Below, piece by piece: positions 52,422 to 61,443 of a stretch of DNA of 64,000 nucleotides. The position numbers were made by a program, and so were the translations under genes. The notes below the pieces were generated by a model. That model searched no databases and had not been told where the DNA came from. It saw only the letters and a list, made by a program, of their open reading frames with translations. Origin of the DNA: Corynebacterium endometrii (GTDB taxonomy: Bacteria; Actinomycetota; Actinomycetes; Mycobacteriales; Mycobacteriaceae); the NCBI RefSeq assembly GCF_004795735.1, contig NZ_CP039247.1, positions 186,001 through 250,000 on the forward strand. The letters run 5' to 3'. Numbering within the stretch: position 1 is the first letter of the stretch; every line of letters starts with the position of its first letter.

Positions 52422-54896
52422 CTAGAGGCCAAACATATTGCGCAGGTCGTTGGTGATACGGTCAACGTCGTTCTGGGAAATCAGTGGTCGGGGAGCCTGC
52501 GGCGCCGGGGCCGGCTGCTGATTAGTCCGGCCGGGGCCGCCGGGCGAACCGGGCTGCGGGGCGCCCGGCTGAGCTGGGGCCGAACCGGCGGATGAATCGT
52601 TGGAGGGGGCACCGGTGCCGTCGGATACCTGCAGGACCACCTCAGCCCCTTTCTTGAGCCCGCCGTTGGGCTCCAATGCGCGCACCACGCGCCCGTAGGC
52701 CACGCCGTCACCATTGACGCGGGTGACCTTCACGGTATAGCCGCGGTCCTCCAGGGTGCTGACCGCCTCAGCCTCGCCACGGTTGCGCTGCTGGTCCAGG
52801 ATCTCCTCACCGGAGACGCCCTTATCGTAGGCGCGGTCATATCCCGCGATAGCGCCGTCCGCGGCGACCTGGCCCGCGATGCTGAAGAATGCGCGCGCGG
52901 GTTCCTCACCGCCGTAGAGGTTGCCTTCGCCGCACTGGCGCGCTGGGTTGGCGCACAGTGGGGTGGTGGAGGTGCCGTCATTGTAGATGTATGGCGCCGC
53001 GGCGATCTTCGAGTTAAAGCCCAAAAAGGCCGCGGATTGGTTGGATTCCGTGGTGCCGGTCTTTGCTGCCACGCGGCCGCCAAAGCCCATGGCCCGCGCG
53101 GCATTCGCGGCGGTGCCGTCCACCGAATCCGATGACAGGGCGTTGGCCAGGGCGTTGGAAACGTCGAAGTCAAGCGCCTGCTCGCACGGGGTCTCTTCAA
53201 TGTAGACCTCATTGCCTTCCTTGTCCGTCACGCTCGCGATTGGGTCAGGCTCACACCAATTACCGCCGGAGGCGATGGTTGCGCCCACATTAGCCAACTC
53301 CAGGGGGTTGACCGCGGTAGGCCCCAGCGTGAATGAACCCATGGGGGCGTCCTTGGCGAACTGGGCAATGGAATTCTCCCCGTCATACGTGCCAGGATCA
53401 TCGTAGGAGCGCAGGCCTAGTTTCACGGCCATGTCCACTACGTGGTCGATGCCCACCTGCTCCTCGAGCTTGATGAATGAGGTGTTGGGGGACTGCGCCA
53501 GGGTGTCCTGCAGGGTCATGGTGCCGCGGTAGGTGCCGGTATTTTCCACGCAGTAGCGGTCAGGCGGGCAGTTCTCGGCGCCGCCGCGGCCCAGCCCCTC
53601 CGCCTCATAACGCGAGGGGACCTCGAGGTTGGACTGCACGCCATAGCCGGCGTCCAGGGCCGCGGCGGCGGTAAAGACCTTGAAGACGGAACCGGCGCCG
53701 TTGCCAACCATTGAGTACGGCTGCGGCAGGATGGTCTGGCCGGATTCTAGATCCAGGCCGTAGGTGCGGGAGGAGACCATCGCCGTTACCTCGCGGCTGT
53801 TGGGGCTTGGCTCGAGGACGTTTATCACTCCGGCCACGCCGGGCTGGTTGGGGTTGACCTGCGAGTCGATGGCGGCCTTGGCCGCATCCTGCACGGCGGG
53901 GCGCAGGGTGGTGTTCACGGTGTAACCGCCGCGGGACAGCTCCTGCTCATCCAGGCCCTTGTCCGCGAGGTACTGCAACACGTAATCGCAAAAGAAGCCG
54001 CGGTCATTGGCTCCGATGCAGCCATTGGGTAGCAAGGCGGGGGACTCCAGCACGCCCAGGCCCTGGGCCGCGGCCGCGTCCGCCTCTTCCTGGGTGACGT
54101 AGCCGTTGCGCGCCATGGTCTGGAGGACCAGGTCGCGGCGGTCGGTGACCTCGGCGGTATTCGTGTAGGGGTTGAGGTATTCGGAGGACTGGACCATGCC
54201 GGCGAGCATGGCGGATTGGCCTAGAGAGAGCTCCGCGGCGGAAATGCCAAAGTAGGTCCGAGCCGCGGCCTCAATGCCGTAGGCGTGGTTACCAAAGGGC
54301 ACAAGGTTGAGATAGTTGGTCAGGATCTCATCCTTGCTGAGCTTCTTGTCGATATCGGCGGCCATGCGGATCTCGCGCAGCTTGCGCCCGATGGACTGCT
54401 CCGTCGCCGCCTGCTGCTCCTCCGGCGTGGTGGCCCTGACCAGCAGGAGGAAGTTCTTCACGTACTGCTGGTTGAGCGTGGACGCGCCCTGCTGGACGCC
54501 GCCGGCTAAGACATTGGTGGCTAGAGCGCGGAAATTGCCCTGGAAGTCCACGCCCTCATGCTCGTAGAAGCGCTGGTCCTCGATGGAGACAATCGCGTCT
54601 TTCATATCCTGTGAGATTTGATCACCCCGAACGGGGTGGCGGCGCTGCTGGAAGAGGTACGCCATATTGTTTCCGTCCGCGTCCTTGATGACGGTCACGC
54701 CGGGGGCTTCGCCGGCGGATAGATCATCCACGTCGGATTCCATACTGGCGTTAGTGCGGGCGATGGCTACACCCGAAATGCCCGCTACGGGGGCAAGAGC
54801 CACGGCGATGAGGAGGCCCACCAGCGTGGTAGCCAGAACTATCTTTGCCAGCGATTTCGATATATTCACCTTCAATACCCTACGTGGTTTGAGCAA
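52422..54896 (-). CDS. Class A penicillin-binding protein with PASTA domain
   Basis: An 824-residue bifunctional cell-wall synthase. After a signal anchor (about 15-45) comes the GT51 glycosyltransferase with EDQRFYEHEGVD and GASTLNQQYVKN. The transpeptidase follows with SVFK (nucleophile), SPN and KTGTTE. A single PASTA domain lies near 685-750, and a Pro/Gln/Gly-rich linker precedes a short C-terminal helix. It matches the actinobacterial PonA2/PBP1b type; synteny with a WhiB gene supports this. The start is uncertain: TTG 54896 gives the longest reading, and GTG a few codons later (MNISKSLAKIVL) is plausible. Divergent from whcA. Confidence 0.92.
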   Translation of the reverse strand: MLKPRRVLKVNISKSLAKIVLATTLVGLLIAVALAPVAGISGVAIARTNASMESDVDDLSAGEAPGVTVIKDADGNNMAYLFQQRRHPVRGDQISQDMKDAIVSIEDQRFYEHEGVDFQGNFRALATNVLAGGVQQGASTLNQQYVKNFLLLVRATTPEEQQAATEQSIGRKLREIRMAADIDKKLSKDEILTNYLNLVPFGNHAYGIEAAARTYFGISAAELSLGQSAMLAGMVQSSEYLNPYTNTAEVTDRRDLVLQTMARNGYVTQEEADAAAAQGLGVLESPALLPNGCIGANDRGFFCDYVLQYLADKGLDEQELSRGGYTVNTTLRPAVQDAAKAAIDSQVNPNQPGVAGVINVLEPSPNSREVTAMVSSRTYGLDLESGQTILPQPYSMVGNGAGSVFKVFTAAAALDAGYGVQSNLEVPSRYEAEGLGRGGAENCPPDRYCVENTGTYRGTMTLQDTLAQSPNTSFIKLEEQVGIDHVVDMAVKLGLRSYDDPGTYDGENSIAQFAKDAPMGSFTLGPTAVNPLELANVGATIASGGNWCEPDPIASVTDKEGNEVYIEETPCEQALDFDVSNALANALSSDSVDGTAANAARAMGFGGRVAAKTGTTESNQSAAFLGFNSKIAAAPYIYNDGTSTTPLCANPARQCGEGNLYGGEEPARAFFSIAGQVAADGAIAGYDRAYDKGVSGEEILDQQRNRGEAEAVSTLEDRGYTVKVTRVNGDGVAYGRVVRALEPNGGLKKGAEVVLQVSDGTGAPSNDSSAGSAPAQPGAPQPGSPGGPGRTNQQPAPAPQAPRPLISQNDVDRITNDLRNMFGL

Positions 54897-55025
54897 GTTG
54901 TGTAAGATACAGCTCCCCCCACTTGTGTGACGTGTTAGACAAGAGTTAAAAGCTGTGAATACACTGACGGTGTTCGCATTTTATGCTTGATAGTTCCCCT
55001 TAACCTATAAAGGAGCTCGCACGTA

Positions 55026-55361
55026 ATGACTCTCAGCCTGAAGGGTTCTGGCCGGTCCGCAGTACGCGAGGGGTGGTCCGGTTCTACGTGGGAGCGCGGC
55101 GAATGGGTAACTCAGGCCAAGTGCCGCAGCGGGGATCCGGACGCCCTGTTCGTCCGCGGCGCGGAGCAGCGCAAGGCCGCGGTCATCTGCCGCCACTGCC
55201 CGGTACTTAACGAGTGCCGCGCTGATGCCCTTGATAATCGCGTGGAGTTCGGTGTGTGGGGCGGCCTTACCGAGCGTCAGCGCCGCGCGCTGCTGCGCAA
55301 GAACCCACACGTCTCCAGCTGGGCCGAGTACTTGGCTGAGGGTGGAGAGCTCAACTTTTAA
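55026..55361 (+). CDS. whcA: WhiB family transcriptional regulator (WhcA-like)
   Basis: A 111-residue iron-sulfur regulator. The four cysteines occur as AKCRSGDPD, then ICRHCPVLNEC, followed by the G(V/I)WGG turn (FGVWGGLTERQRRAL) and a basic C-terminal helix for DNA or sigma-factor contact. AAGGAGCTCGCACGTA precedes ATG 55026. It lies divergently beside a PonA2-type PBP as whiB4 does in M. tuberculosis and whcA does in C. glutamicum, where it represses oxidative-stress genes. The name is by synteny. Confidence 0.88.
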   Translation: MTLSLKGSGRSAVREGWSGSTWERGEWVTQAKCRSGDPDALFVRGAEQRKAAVICRHCPVLNECRADALDNRVEFGVWGGLTERQRRALLRKNPHVSSWAEYLAEGGELNF

Positions 55362-55391
55362 AACCTAATGGATAAGCCCCGGCTTGGGGTG

Positions 55392-55436
55392 AAAGCACCC
55401 GTTTAGTGGCCTTCATGGCCCGGCGGGTGCTTTTTT
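55392..55436 (+). terminator. whcA terminator
   Basis: AAAGCACCCG (55392-55401) pairs with CGGGTGCTTT and the stem is followed by a T-run ending at 55436. Confidence 0.8.
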
Positions 55437-55484
55437 CGACCCATAGGGCTGTTTAGTAGGCTTCACCGCGCTAGAATGAGCAGC

Positions 55485-55640
55485 ATGACTAAATGGGAAT
55501 ACGCTACTGCGCCTGTCCTAACGCATGCTACTAAGCAGATCCTTGACTCTTGGGGTGAGGATGGCTGGGAGCTGGTGACTATCACTCCGGGCCCTAACCC
55601 TGAAAATGTGGTTGCTTACTTCAAGCGGGAGGTCGAGTAG
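55485..55640 (+). CDS. DUF4177 family small protein
   Basis: A 51-residue protein starting MTKWEYATAPVLTHATKQIL and containing DSWGEDGWELVTITPGP, the pattern of DUF4177-type small proteins (a WEY start and GxxGWELV core). Its stop TAG (55638-55640) directly abuts the ATG of the ridA-type gene, so translation is coupled. It follows the whcA terminator by about 50 bases, so a promoter lies in 55440-55484, where TAGAAT (55472-55477) is a fair -10. The function is unknown. Confidence 0.8.
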   Translation: MTKWEYATAPVLTHATKQILDSWGEDGWELVTITPGPNPENVVAYFKREVE

Positions 55641-56099
55641 ATGAGCTACCTGGCGAAGCTTGAACAGCTGGGCTACGGGTTGCCCGGCGTTGCTAAGCCA
55701 CTGGCGTCCTACGTCCCCGCCGTTCGCGTGGGCAACCAGGTCTGGACCTCCGGCCAGCTGCCAATCGTTGAGGGGCAGCTGAAGGCAACGGGCAAGGTGG
55801 GCGCGGAGGTATCTGCCGCCGACGCGGCCGAGTACGCTCGCATCGCCGTACTCAACGCCCTCGCCGCCATTGACGCTGAGGTGGGGCTGGATAACGTATC
55901 CCGCGTGCTTAAAGTTGTGGGCTTCGTGGCGTCCGCCCCCGATTTCGTGGAGCAGCCGGCCGTGATTAATGGCGCGTCTGATTTTATTGGTGAGGTCTTT
56001 GGTGACGCGGGCATTCACGCGCGCTCCGCGGTGGGCGTTGCCGTCCTGCCGAAGGACTCTCCGGTGGAAATCGAAGTAATCGTAGAAGTCAAAGAATAA
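55641..56099 (+). CDS. RidA family protein
   Basis: A 152-residue protein of the YjgF/YER057c/UK114 group, longer than classical RidA. The pattern VGNQVWTSGQLPIVEGQLKATGKVG and the C-terminal ARSAVGVAVLPKDSPVEIEVIVEV match the family. Canonical RidA uses an Arg and a Glu to hydrolyse reactive 2-aminoacrylate; here the Arg lies in HARSAVG. Translationally coupled to the small gene before it and followed 23 bases later by the metallo-hydrolase gene, probably one operon. Confidence 0.88.
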   Translation: MSYLAKLEQLGYGLPGVAKPLASYVPAVRVGNQVWTSGQLPIVEGQLKATGKVGAEVSAADAAEYARIAVLNALAAIDAEVGLDNVSRVLKVVGFVASAPDFVEQPAVINGASDFIGEVFGDAGIHARSAVGVAVLPKDSPVEIEVIVEVKE

Positions 56100-56122
56100 A
56101 AGCAGACTGGATAGGCTAAATA

Positions 56123-56935
56123 ATGTTGAAGCATCCTGCATATAGCATGCTGCGCCCCGTGTCTAACTCCGCGGGCGTGGTTCTGTGCGATAACCCAAGC
56201 TATTCCGCGCTTGAGGGAACCAATACCTGGATCATCCGTTCCGGTGAGGACAAGAAGGCGATTGTTGTGGATCCGGGTCCTGAGGATGAGGGGCACCTCA
56301 ACATTGTCAATGCGCAGAGCGGGGAGGTTGCGCTGATTCTTCTGACCCACCGCCACAGCGACCATGCTGACGGTGCGCAGCGCCTGCGCCAGCTCACCGG
56401 TGCGCCCATCCGCGCCTTCGACAAGGCTTATTGCAACGGTGCTGAGCCGCTCGAGGAGGGGGAGGTTATCTCCATTGACGGTGTGACCCCCGAGATTGAG
56501 GTGGTCCACACCCCGGGGCACACCCGTGACTCAGTGTCCTTCTTCGTCTGGTCCGGCGAGCCGGGCAAATCCGAGCTCGAGGGCATTATGACCGGTGACA
56601 CCATTGCCGGCCGCCACACCACTATGCTCTCCGAGTCTGACGGTGACCTTGGCGAGTACCTCGAAACCCTGGAGATGCTGGAAAAGCGCGGTGCCGGCGT
56701 GCGCCTGCTGCCTGGACATGGTCCAGACTTAGAGGATCTGTCCCAGTTTGCCCGCAAGTACATCGACCGCCGTCACCACCGCATCAACCAGATCAAGGAA
56801 GTGCGTTCCCGCCTGGGGGATGACGTGGATCTGAAGACGCTTATCGATGAGATGTATGACGATGTGGACCCCGTGCTGCGCCACGCCGCAGAGCAGTCCA
56901 CCCGCGCGGCCTTGAAGTACCTGGACACGCACTAG
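56123..56935 (+). CDS. MBL fold metallo-hydrolase (LACTB2-like)
   Basis: A 270-residue metallo-beta-lactamase-fold hydrolase. The metal-binding THRHSDHADG motif, the next ligands in HTPGHTRDS, GDTI and PGHGPDLED, and a C-terminal winged-helix-like segment (HHRINQIKEVRSRLG) match the LACTB2/RNase-like group. The substrate could be RNA or a small thioester. It is the last gene of the whcA-downstream operon, with a strong terminator after it. In mycobacteria a homologous gene lies beside the Crp regulator, as glxR does here. Confidence 0.9.
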   Translation: MLKHPAYSMLRPVSNSAGVVLCDNPSYSALEGTNTWIIRSGEDKKAIVVDPGPEDEGHLNIVNAQSGEVALILLTHRHSDHADGAQRLRQLTGAPIRAFDKAYCNGAEPLEEGEVISIDGVTPEIEVVHTPGHTRDSVSFFVWSGEPGKSELEGIMTGDTIAGRHTTMLSESDGDLGEYLETLEMLEKRGAGVRLLPGHGPDLEDLSQFARKYIDRRHHRINQIKEVRSRLGDDVDLKTLIDEMYDDVDPVLRHAAEQSTRAALKYLDTH

Positions 56936-56983
56936 ACGCAGCGGGGCGGCGCGCCCTTTAGCGCTGTAGGAGTTCAAAACTAA

Positions 56984-57017
56984 AAGGAGGACCGGTTAAC
57001 CGGTCCTCCTTATTTTT
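56984..57017. terminator. Terminator between the MBL gene and glxR
   Basis: AAGGAGGACCGG and CCGGTCCTCCTT form a perfect 12-bp stem around TTAA, followed by ATTTTT on the plus strand and TTTAGTTTT on the minus strand, so it can serve both convergent genes. Confidence 0.85.
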
Positions 57018-57055
57018 ATGCTTTGGTTGAGCCTTGGCTTGGCCCCGCGGCGTGC

Positions 57056-57739
57056 CTAGCGGGCGCGGCGGGCCAGGTGCTCGGTGTCCACGATGAGGAC
57101 GGATTTGCCTTCAAGGCGGATCCACCCGCGGTGGGCGAACGTGGCCAGGGCCTTGTTTACGGTCTCGCGGGATGCGCCGACCAGCTGGGCGATTTCTTCC
57201 TGGGTCAGATCGTGGTTGACGCGTAGGGCACCGCCCTCTTGGACGCCGAAGCGGTTGGCCAGCTGCAGCAGGGTCTTGGCGACGCGGCCGGGCACGTCCG
57301 TGAAGATAAGATCCGCTAGGTTAGCGTTGGTGCGGCGCAGGCGGCGGGCCAACACGCGCAGGAGCTGCTGGGCGATGGCTGGGTGCTCCTCAACCCAGTT
57401 CTTGAGCATCTCGGAGTTCATGGTCGCCGCCTGAACCTCGGTCACGCAGACCGCGGAGGACGTGCGGGGGCCTGGATCGAAGATGGAGAGCTCACCGAAC
57501 ATATCAGACGGGCCCATCACGGTCAGCAGGTTCTCACGGCCGTCCGGCGCGTGGCGGGCGAGCTTAATCTTGCCGGAGGTGATGATGTACAGACGGTCTC
57601 CCGGCTCGCCTTCCTCGAAGATGGTGGTGCCGCGCGGGAAGCGTACGGTCTCCATCTGCTCAGTAAGGTTGTTGACGGCTACAGGATCAACGCCCTGAAA
57701 GATGCCAGCGCGCGAAAGGATATCTTGTACGCTTTCCAC
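57056..57739 (-). CDS. glxR: Crp/Fnr family global regulator GlxR
   Basis: A 227-residue cAMP-receptor-type transcription factor, the main global regulator of carbon metabolism in corynebacteria. The cyclic-nucleotide-binding domain holds the phosphate cassette [16 protein letters not shown] (the Arg-Thr-Ser that binds the cAMP phosphate). The C-terminal winged helix has [27 protein letters not shown] 57739 ([19 protein letters not shown]) follows AAGGAGTAACTC. The long upstream region (57740-57950) contains its promoter; a clear GlxR autoregulatory site was not identified by eye. Confidence 0.95.
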   Translation of the reverse strand: MESVQDILSRAGIFQGVDPVAVNNLTEQMETVRFPRGTTIFEEGEPGDRLYIITSGKIKLARHAPDGRENLLTVMGPSDMFGELSIFDPGPRTSSAVCVTEVQAATMNSEMLKNWVEEHPAIAQQLLRVLARRLRRTNANLADLIFTDVPGRVAKTLLQLANRFGVQEGGALRVNHDLTQEEIAQLVGASRETVNKALATFAHRGWIRLEGKSVLIVDTEHLARRAR

Positions 57740-57950
57740 GAGTTACTCCTTGCCTCTAGTGCACGGGGGATGCACAGATGCGTGTCTTGTCAATAGTGTG
57801 ACCGCCGTTGTAGGTGTACGTGATACATCCCTCGCGACGGTATGTAACGGATCTCATCCTACAGTGGAGTCAGTCACTATTTCTACTCCTTCGAAACGTG
57901 ATCACACAACTTTAGGCTGAGAAAGCTGAGGGTATGTTAAGCGTTTGTTG

Positions 57951-58049
57951 CTACGGGGCCAGTAGATCCGTCTCCAGCTTCTCCATGAGGAATGCAAACA
58001 GGGCTAGGCCAAGCGGCATCAGAATCACCAAAGAAATCATGACGGACAT
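57951..58049 (-). CDS. 32-residue single-helix membrane peptide
   Basis: ATG 58049 on the minus strand encodes a small peptide beginning MSVMISLVILMPLGLALFAF and ending MEKLETDLLAP, with its stop at 57953-57951. One membrane helix spans about residues 4-21 and is followed by a short amphipathic, acidic tail. The frame fills the otherwise empty gap between glxR and nth and sits upstream of glxR on the same strand. Its composition is that of known small bacterial membrane proteins. No clear ribosome binding site is visible, since the upstream bases read GGTAGA. The function is unknown. Confidence 0.55.
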   Translation of the reverse strand: MSVMISLVILMPLGLALFAFLMEKLETDLLAP

Positions 58050-58072
58050 TCTACCGGCTACGCTGGATCACC

Positions 58073-58798
58073 ATGACCACCGCCTCGACCCCAGTGACAG
58101 TTAGTACTACAAGTAAGGCCCGCGCAGGCTCGCCCACGGGGCGGCAGAAGCCAGGACGGCAAAAGTTAGGACCCCGGGATAAGGCCGGAAGGGTTCACGA
58201 GCTGCTCACGGAGATCTACCCGGAGGCGGTCTGCGAGCTAAACTTCACCAACCCGCTGGAGCTTACCGTGGCCACCGTATTATCGGCCCAGTGCACCGAC
58301 GAACGGGTCAACCAGGTGACCCCGGAATTGTTCTCCAAGTATCCATCGGCGGCGGATTACGCGGCGGCGGACCGTGGGGAGTTAGAGGCCCTCCTGCGGC
58401 CGTTGGGGTTCCAACGCGCCAAGGCCGGTCACCTCATCGGCATGGGCGAGGCACTCGAAGCGCACTTCGGCGGCGAGGTGCCCCAGGGCATCGAGGAGCT
58501 GACCTCGCTGCCGGGTGTCGGACGCAAGACCGCGCTGGTGGTGCGGGGCAATGCCTTTGGGCTGCCCGGGCTCACCGTGGATACCCACGTCACCCGCGTG
58601 TGCACCCGGCTGGGCCTCACCACGGCCAAGACCCCACTGGCCATCGAAAAAGAGGTGGCCGCGCAGCTGGATGAGGCGGAATTGACGGACTTTTCCCACC
58701 GCGTCATTCTCCACGGCAGGCGCGTGTGCACCGCGCGCAAGCCGCAGTGCGGCGCGTGCATCCTTGCGGAGCTGTGCCCGTCCGCCGATGAGGCGTGA
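58073..58798 (+). CDS. nth: Endonuclease III
   Basis: A base-excision-repair DNA glycosylase/AP lyase of 241 residues with a basic N-terminal extension of about 35 residues. The helix-hairpin-helix (LTSLPGVGRKTALVV) with the catalytic Lys, the catalytic Asp in TVDTHVTRV and the four-cysteine iron-sulfur loop CTARKPQCGACILAELC are all present. ATG 58073 begins MTTASTPVTV; a later start could be used since the extension is low-complexity. First gene of a four-gene run (nth, thioredoxin-like, Nudix, marP) with spacings of 7, 5 and 53 bases, the same order as in M. tuberculosis. Confidence 0.95.
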   Translation: MTTASTPVTVSTTSKARAGSPTGRQKPGRQKLGPRDKAGRVHELLTEIYPEAVCELNFTNPLELTVATVLSAQCTDERVNQVTPELFSKYPSAADYAAADRGELEALLRPLGFQRAKAGHLIGMGEALEAHFGGEVPQGIEELTSLPGVGRKTALVVRGNAFGLPGLTVDTHVTRVCTRLGLTTAKTPLAIEKEVAAQLDEAELTDFSHRVILHGRRVCTARKPQCGACILAELCPSADEA

Positions 58799-58805
58799 GT
58801 AGTAT

Positions 58806-59381
58806 ATGGGTGCAATGAAAAAGCAGATCATCATCTCAGCGGTTGTGGCCGCGGTGCTTACCGTGGTTCTCGTCGGCATGGCCTTGAGCCTGCTTCGCAA
58901 CGGCCCCGGAGACGCGGGGGAGGACGCGGCGGCGCCGCGGGAGGACTCGGTCGCGCAGGTGGCGCAGCGCCCGGACTGTCCGGCGGGGCCAGTGGCGGGA
59001 GTGGACCTGCCGTGCCTGGGAGGCGGGACCGGCGGGGAGTTTAGCGAGGTGTCCGTGGTAAACCTCTGGGCGCACTGGTGCATACCCTGCCGCGCGGAGC
59101 TGCCCATCATGGCCCAGGCGGCCGAGGCGCATCCGGAATGGACGGTGGTGGGCGTGCACGCCGACAAGAACTCACCCGCCGGGGCGGATCTACTCAATGA
59201 GCTAGATAGCCCGCTGCCCAGCTTTGAAGACACCTCAAACCTCTTTGCGGGCACGCTGGGTCTCCCGCGGGTTATCCCCATTACCGTCATTGTGCAGGAC
59301 GGAGAGATGGTGGGCCAGTACGCAAAGGAGTTCACCAGCGTCGAGGAAATCGAGGCGGCCGTGGCGGAATCCGTAAGCTAG
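58806..59381 (+). CDS. TlpA-like thiol-disulfide protein
   Basis: A 191-residue membrane-anchored thioredoxin-fold protein. The N-terminal helix (IIISAVVAAVLTVVLVGMALSLL) tethers the domain outside the membrane. The active site is NLWAHWCIPCRAELP (CxxC), and the cis-Pro loop is RVIPITVIV. ATG 58806 or the ATG three codons later (MKKQII) may be the start. Two further Cys (about 58 and 70) lie before the thioredoxin core. Role: extracytoplasmic disulfide exchange. Located between nth and a Nudix gene with almost no spacing. Confidence 0.88.
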   Translation: MGAMKKQIIISAVVAAVLTVVLVGMALSLLRNGPGDAGEDAAAPREDSVAQVAQRPDCPAGPVAGVDLPCLGGGTGGEFSEVSVVNLWAHWCIPCRAELPIMAQAAEAHPEWTVVGVHADKNSPAGADLLNELDSPLPSFEDTSNLFAGTLGLPRVIPITVIVQDGEMVGQYAKEFTSVEEIEAAVAESVS

Positions 59382-59386
59382 GGGCC

Positions 59387-60103
59387 ATGACTTTTATCCC
59401 GCAACCGGACGCGCCGGGCAGCAACGTGACGCTGCGCCCAGAGGATTCCCCCGCGTGGATGCGCCCCGCCCTGGGAATCGACGCGGCGCACGCGCAGCGC
59501 ACCATGGGGGACCGCGCAGTAACGAACGGCCCGTGGAAGAAGGAGGCGGCCGTGCTGGTCCTGCTCGCGGGGGATAGCGTCGAGGAGGGCTCGGTTCTTT
59601 TGACCCACCGCTCCCCGCGGATGCGCTCCCATTCCGGCCAGATTGCCTTTCCCGGCGGGCGCATCGACCCGGAGGACTTAAACGCCGTGGACGCCGCGCT
59701 GCGCGAGGCCTGGGAAGAAACGGGGCTGGATCGCTCCACCGTCACGCCCGTGGAGCAGTGGGCGCGCCTAAGCATCCGCGCCACGGGCAACCCGGTCAGC
59801 CCTGTCCTGGCGCATTGGCATGAGCCCTCCCCCGTGGGCGTGGCCAGCCCCAACGAGGCGGATGACGTATTCACCGTCCCATTGGCGGATCTGATTGACC
59901 CGGCAAACCGGCTTACCGTGGGCTGGGGCCAGTGGTCCGGGCCGGCCTTTCATGCCCAGGATTACGTGGTGTGGGGGTTTACCGGCGGGGTGCTGGCCAC
60001 GCTGCTGGAGCGCGCCGGCTGGGCGGAAGATTGGGACCGCGATACCGTGCATCCACTGCACGAAACGCTGGCGCGCTCACGTAACAACGAACGAATGCGC
60101 TAA
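59387..60103 (+). CDS. CoA pyrophosphatase (Nudix hydrolase)
   Basis: A 238-residue Nudix protein. The Nudix box reads GGRIDPEDLNAVDAALREAWEETGL (residues about 90-114), and the CoA-type signature LLTHRSPRMRSHSGQIAFPGG precedes it, as in NudL/YeaB-type CoA diphosphatases. It would cleave CoA to phosphopantetheine and 3',5'-ADP. ATG 59387 (MTFIPQPDAPGS) begins five bases after the upstream stop, so the genes are cotranscribed. Confidence 0.9.
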   Translation: MTFIPQPDAPGSNVTLRPEDSPAWMRPALGIDAAHAQRTMGDRAVTNGPWKKEAAVLVLLAGDSVEEGSVLLTHRSPRMRSHSGQIAFPGGRIDPEDLNAVDAALREAWEETGLDRSTVTPVEQWARLSIRATGNPVSPVLAHWHEPSPVGVASPNEADDVFTVPLADLIDPANRLTVGWGQWSGPAFHAQDYVVWGFTGGVLATLLERAGWAEDWDRDTVHPLHETLARSRNNERMR

Positions 60104-60156
60104 TGCGGGTAACATGGCTGAAGTTCCAACCCCGTATCTGAAAGCAAAGCACCGTA

Positions 60157-61353
60157 GTGACCCCTGAGCTAATCGTTGACGGCCTCATAGCCCTGGTATG
60201 CCTCACCATGGCGTGGTCCGGATGGCGGCAAGGCTTTATCAGCTCCGGACTCTCCTTCATCGGGGTGGCCTCAGGCATCATCGTGGGCATGGCCGCCGCG
60301 CCTCTAGTTATGGAACTAACGGATCAAGTGGCGCTGCGCTTCCTGCTCGCCATCGGCGTGCTCATTCTCCTAGTCGGCTTGGGCCAGCTCATCGGCTCAT
60401 CCATCGGCGCCGGCCTGCGCAATCAAATGCGCACCCGCGGCAAGCAGCGCGTGGATTCCTTCTTCGGCGCCATCTTCCAGGCCATGGCCACCATCTTGAT
60501 GGTGTGGCTTATTTCCATTCCCGTGGCCTCCGCGGTGGGCGGCAAGGTGGGCGAGGGCGTGCGTGGCTCCACCGTCCTCAGCGCCGTGGACCGTTTTGCC
60601 CCACAGCAGCTGTCCAACCTGCCGGGCCGACTGTCCGCGATGCTCAATGAATCCGGCCTACCGCCGCTGGTGAGCCCGTGGGAGACCGGCGTGTCCGCCG
60701 TAGAGGTGGACGCCCCGCGCATTGAGGTTGAGGACAAGGCGATGGTGGAGCGCGTGCGCCCGTCAATCATCCACGTCATGGGCGACGCTGACGTGTGCGC
60801 CCGCCGCCTGATGGGCTCCGGCTTTGTGGCTTCCCAGGACTATGTGGTGACCAACGCGCACGTGGTTGCCGGTACGGAAACAGTGCGTCTGGACACCGTC
60901 CTGGGGATCAAAGAGGCTGAGGTGGTCTACTACAACCCTGGGGTGGACCTGGCCGTGCTCTATTCTCCGGGCCTGGACATCCCGCCCCTGGCCTGGGCCC
61001 CACAGCCGGCCGCCACCGGGGATGACGCTGTGGTCATGGGATTTCCCAAGTCCGGGCCGTTTACCGCCTCCCCGGCCCGCGTGCGTGACCGGCTGACCAT
61101 CGCCGGGCCGGACATCTACGCGCAGGGCCGCGTGGAGCGTGACGCCTACACGGTGCGCGGCATCGTCCAGCAGGGCAACTCCGGCGGCCCGCTGCTCAAC
61201 GCGCAGGGTGAAGTCTTGGGCGTTATCTTCGGCGCCTCAGTGGACGATTCGGAGACTGGCTATGCCATCACCTCCCAGGAGACCCTGGCGCAAATTGGTG
61301 ACTTCAACGGCCTGCGTGAAGGCGTAGACACCGGGGCGTGCGTGGCCCGTTAA
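60157..61353 (+). CDS. MarP-type membrane serine protease
   Basis: A 398-residue protein. The N-terminal CvpA-like region has four membrane helices (about 5-25, 30-50, 62-85, 103-130). A chymotrypsin-fold protease domain follows outside the membrane, with the triad His in TNAHVVAG, Asp in GVDLAVLY and Ser in QQGNSGGPLL, all intact. It is homologous in layout to M. tuberculosis MarP (Rv3671c), needed for acid and oxidative-stress resistance and regulating cell-wall hydrolases. GTG 60157 (MTPELIVDG) is the start. Last gene of the nth operon. Confidence 0.9.
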   Translation: MTPELIVDGLIALVCLTMAWSGWRQGFISSGLSFIGVASGIIVGMAAAPLVMELTDQVALRFLLAIGVLILLVGLGQLIGSSIGAGLRNQMRTRGKQRVDSFFGAIFQAMATILMVWLISIPVASAVGGKVGEGVRGSTVLSAVDRFAPQQLSNLPGRLSAMLNESGLPPLVSPWETGVSAVEVDAPRIEVEDKAMVERVRPSIIHVMGDADVCARRLMGSGFVASQDYVVTNAHVVAGTETVRLDTVLGIKEAEVVYYNPGVDLAVLYSPGLDIPPLAWAPQPAATGDDAVVMGFPKSGPFTASPARVRDRLTIAGPDIYAQGRVERDAYTVRGIVQQGNSGGPLLNAQGEVLGVIFGASVDDSETGYAITSQETLAQIGDFNGLREGVDTGACVAR

Positions 61354-61392
61354 CCGCCGGGCGGTTTCACCCGGTTCTAAGCGCGCACGCAA

Positions 61393-61422
61393 AAGGCCGC
61401 CCACGGCGAGGTGAGCGGCCTT
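61393..61422 (-). terminator. Terminator of the dipeptide transporter operon
   Basis: AAGGCCGC and GCGGCCTT form an 8-bp stem around CCACGGCGAGGTGA. On the minus strand it is followed by TTGCGTGC. It separates marP from the convergent ABC transporter genes. Confidence 0.6.
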
Positions 61423-61443
61423 GGCTTGAGGGTGACGAGGGAT

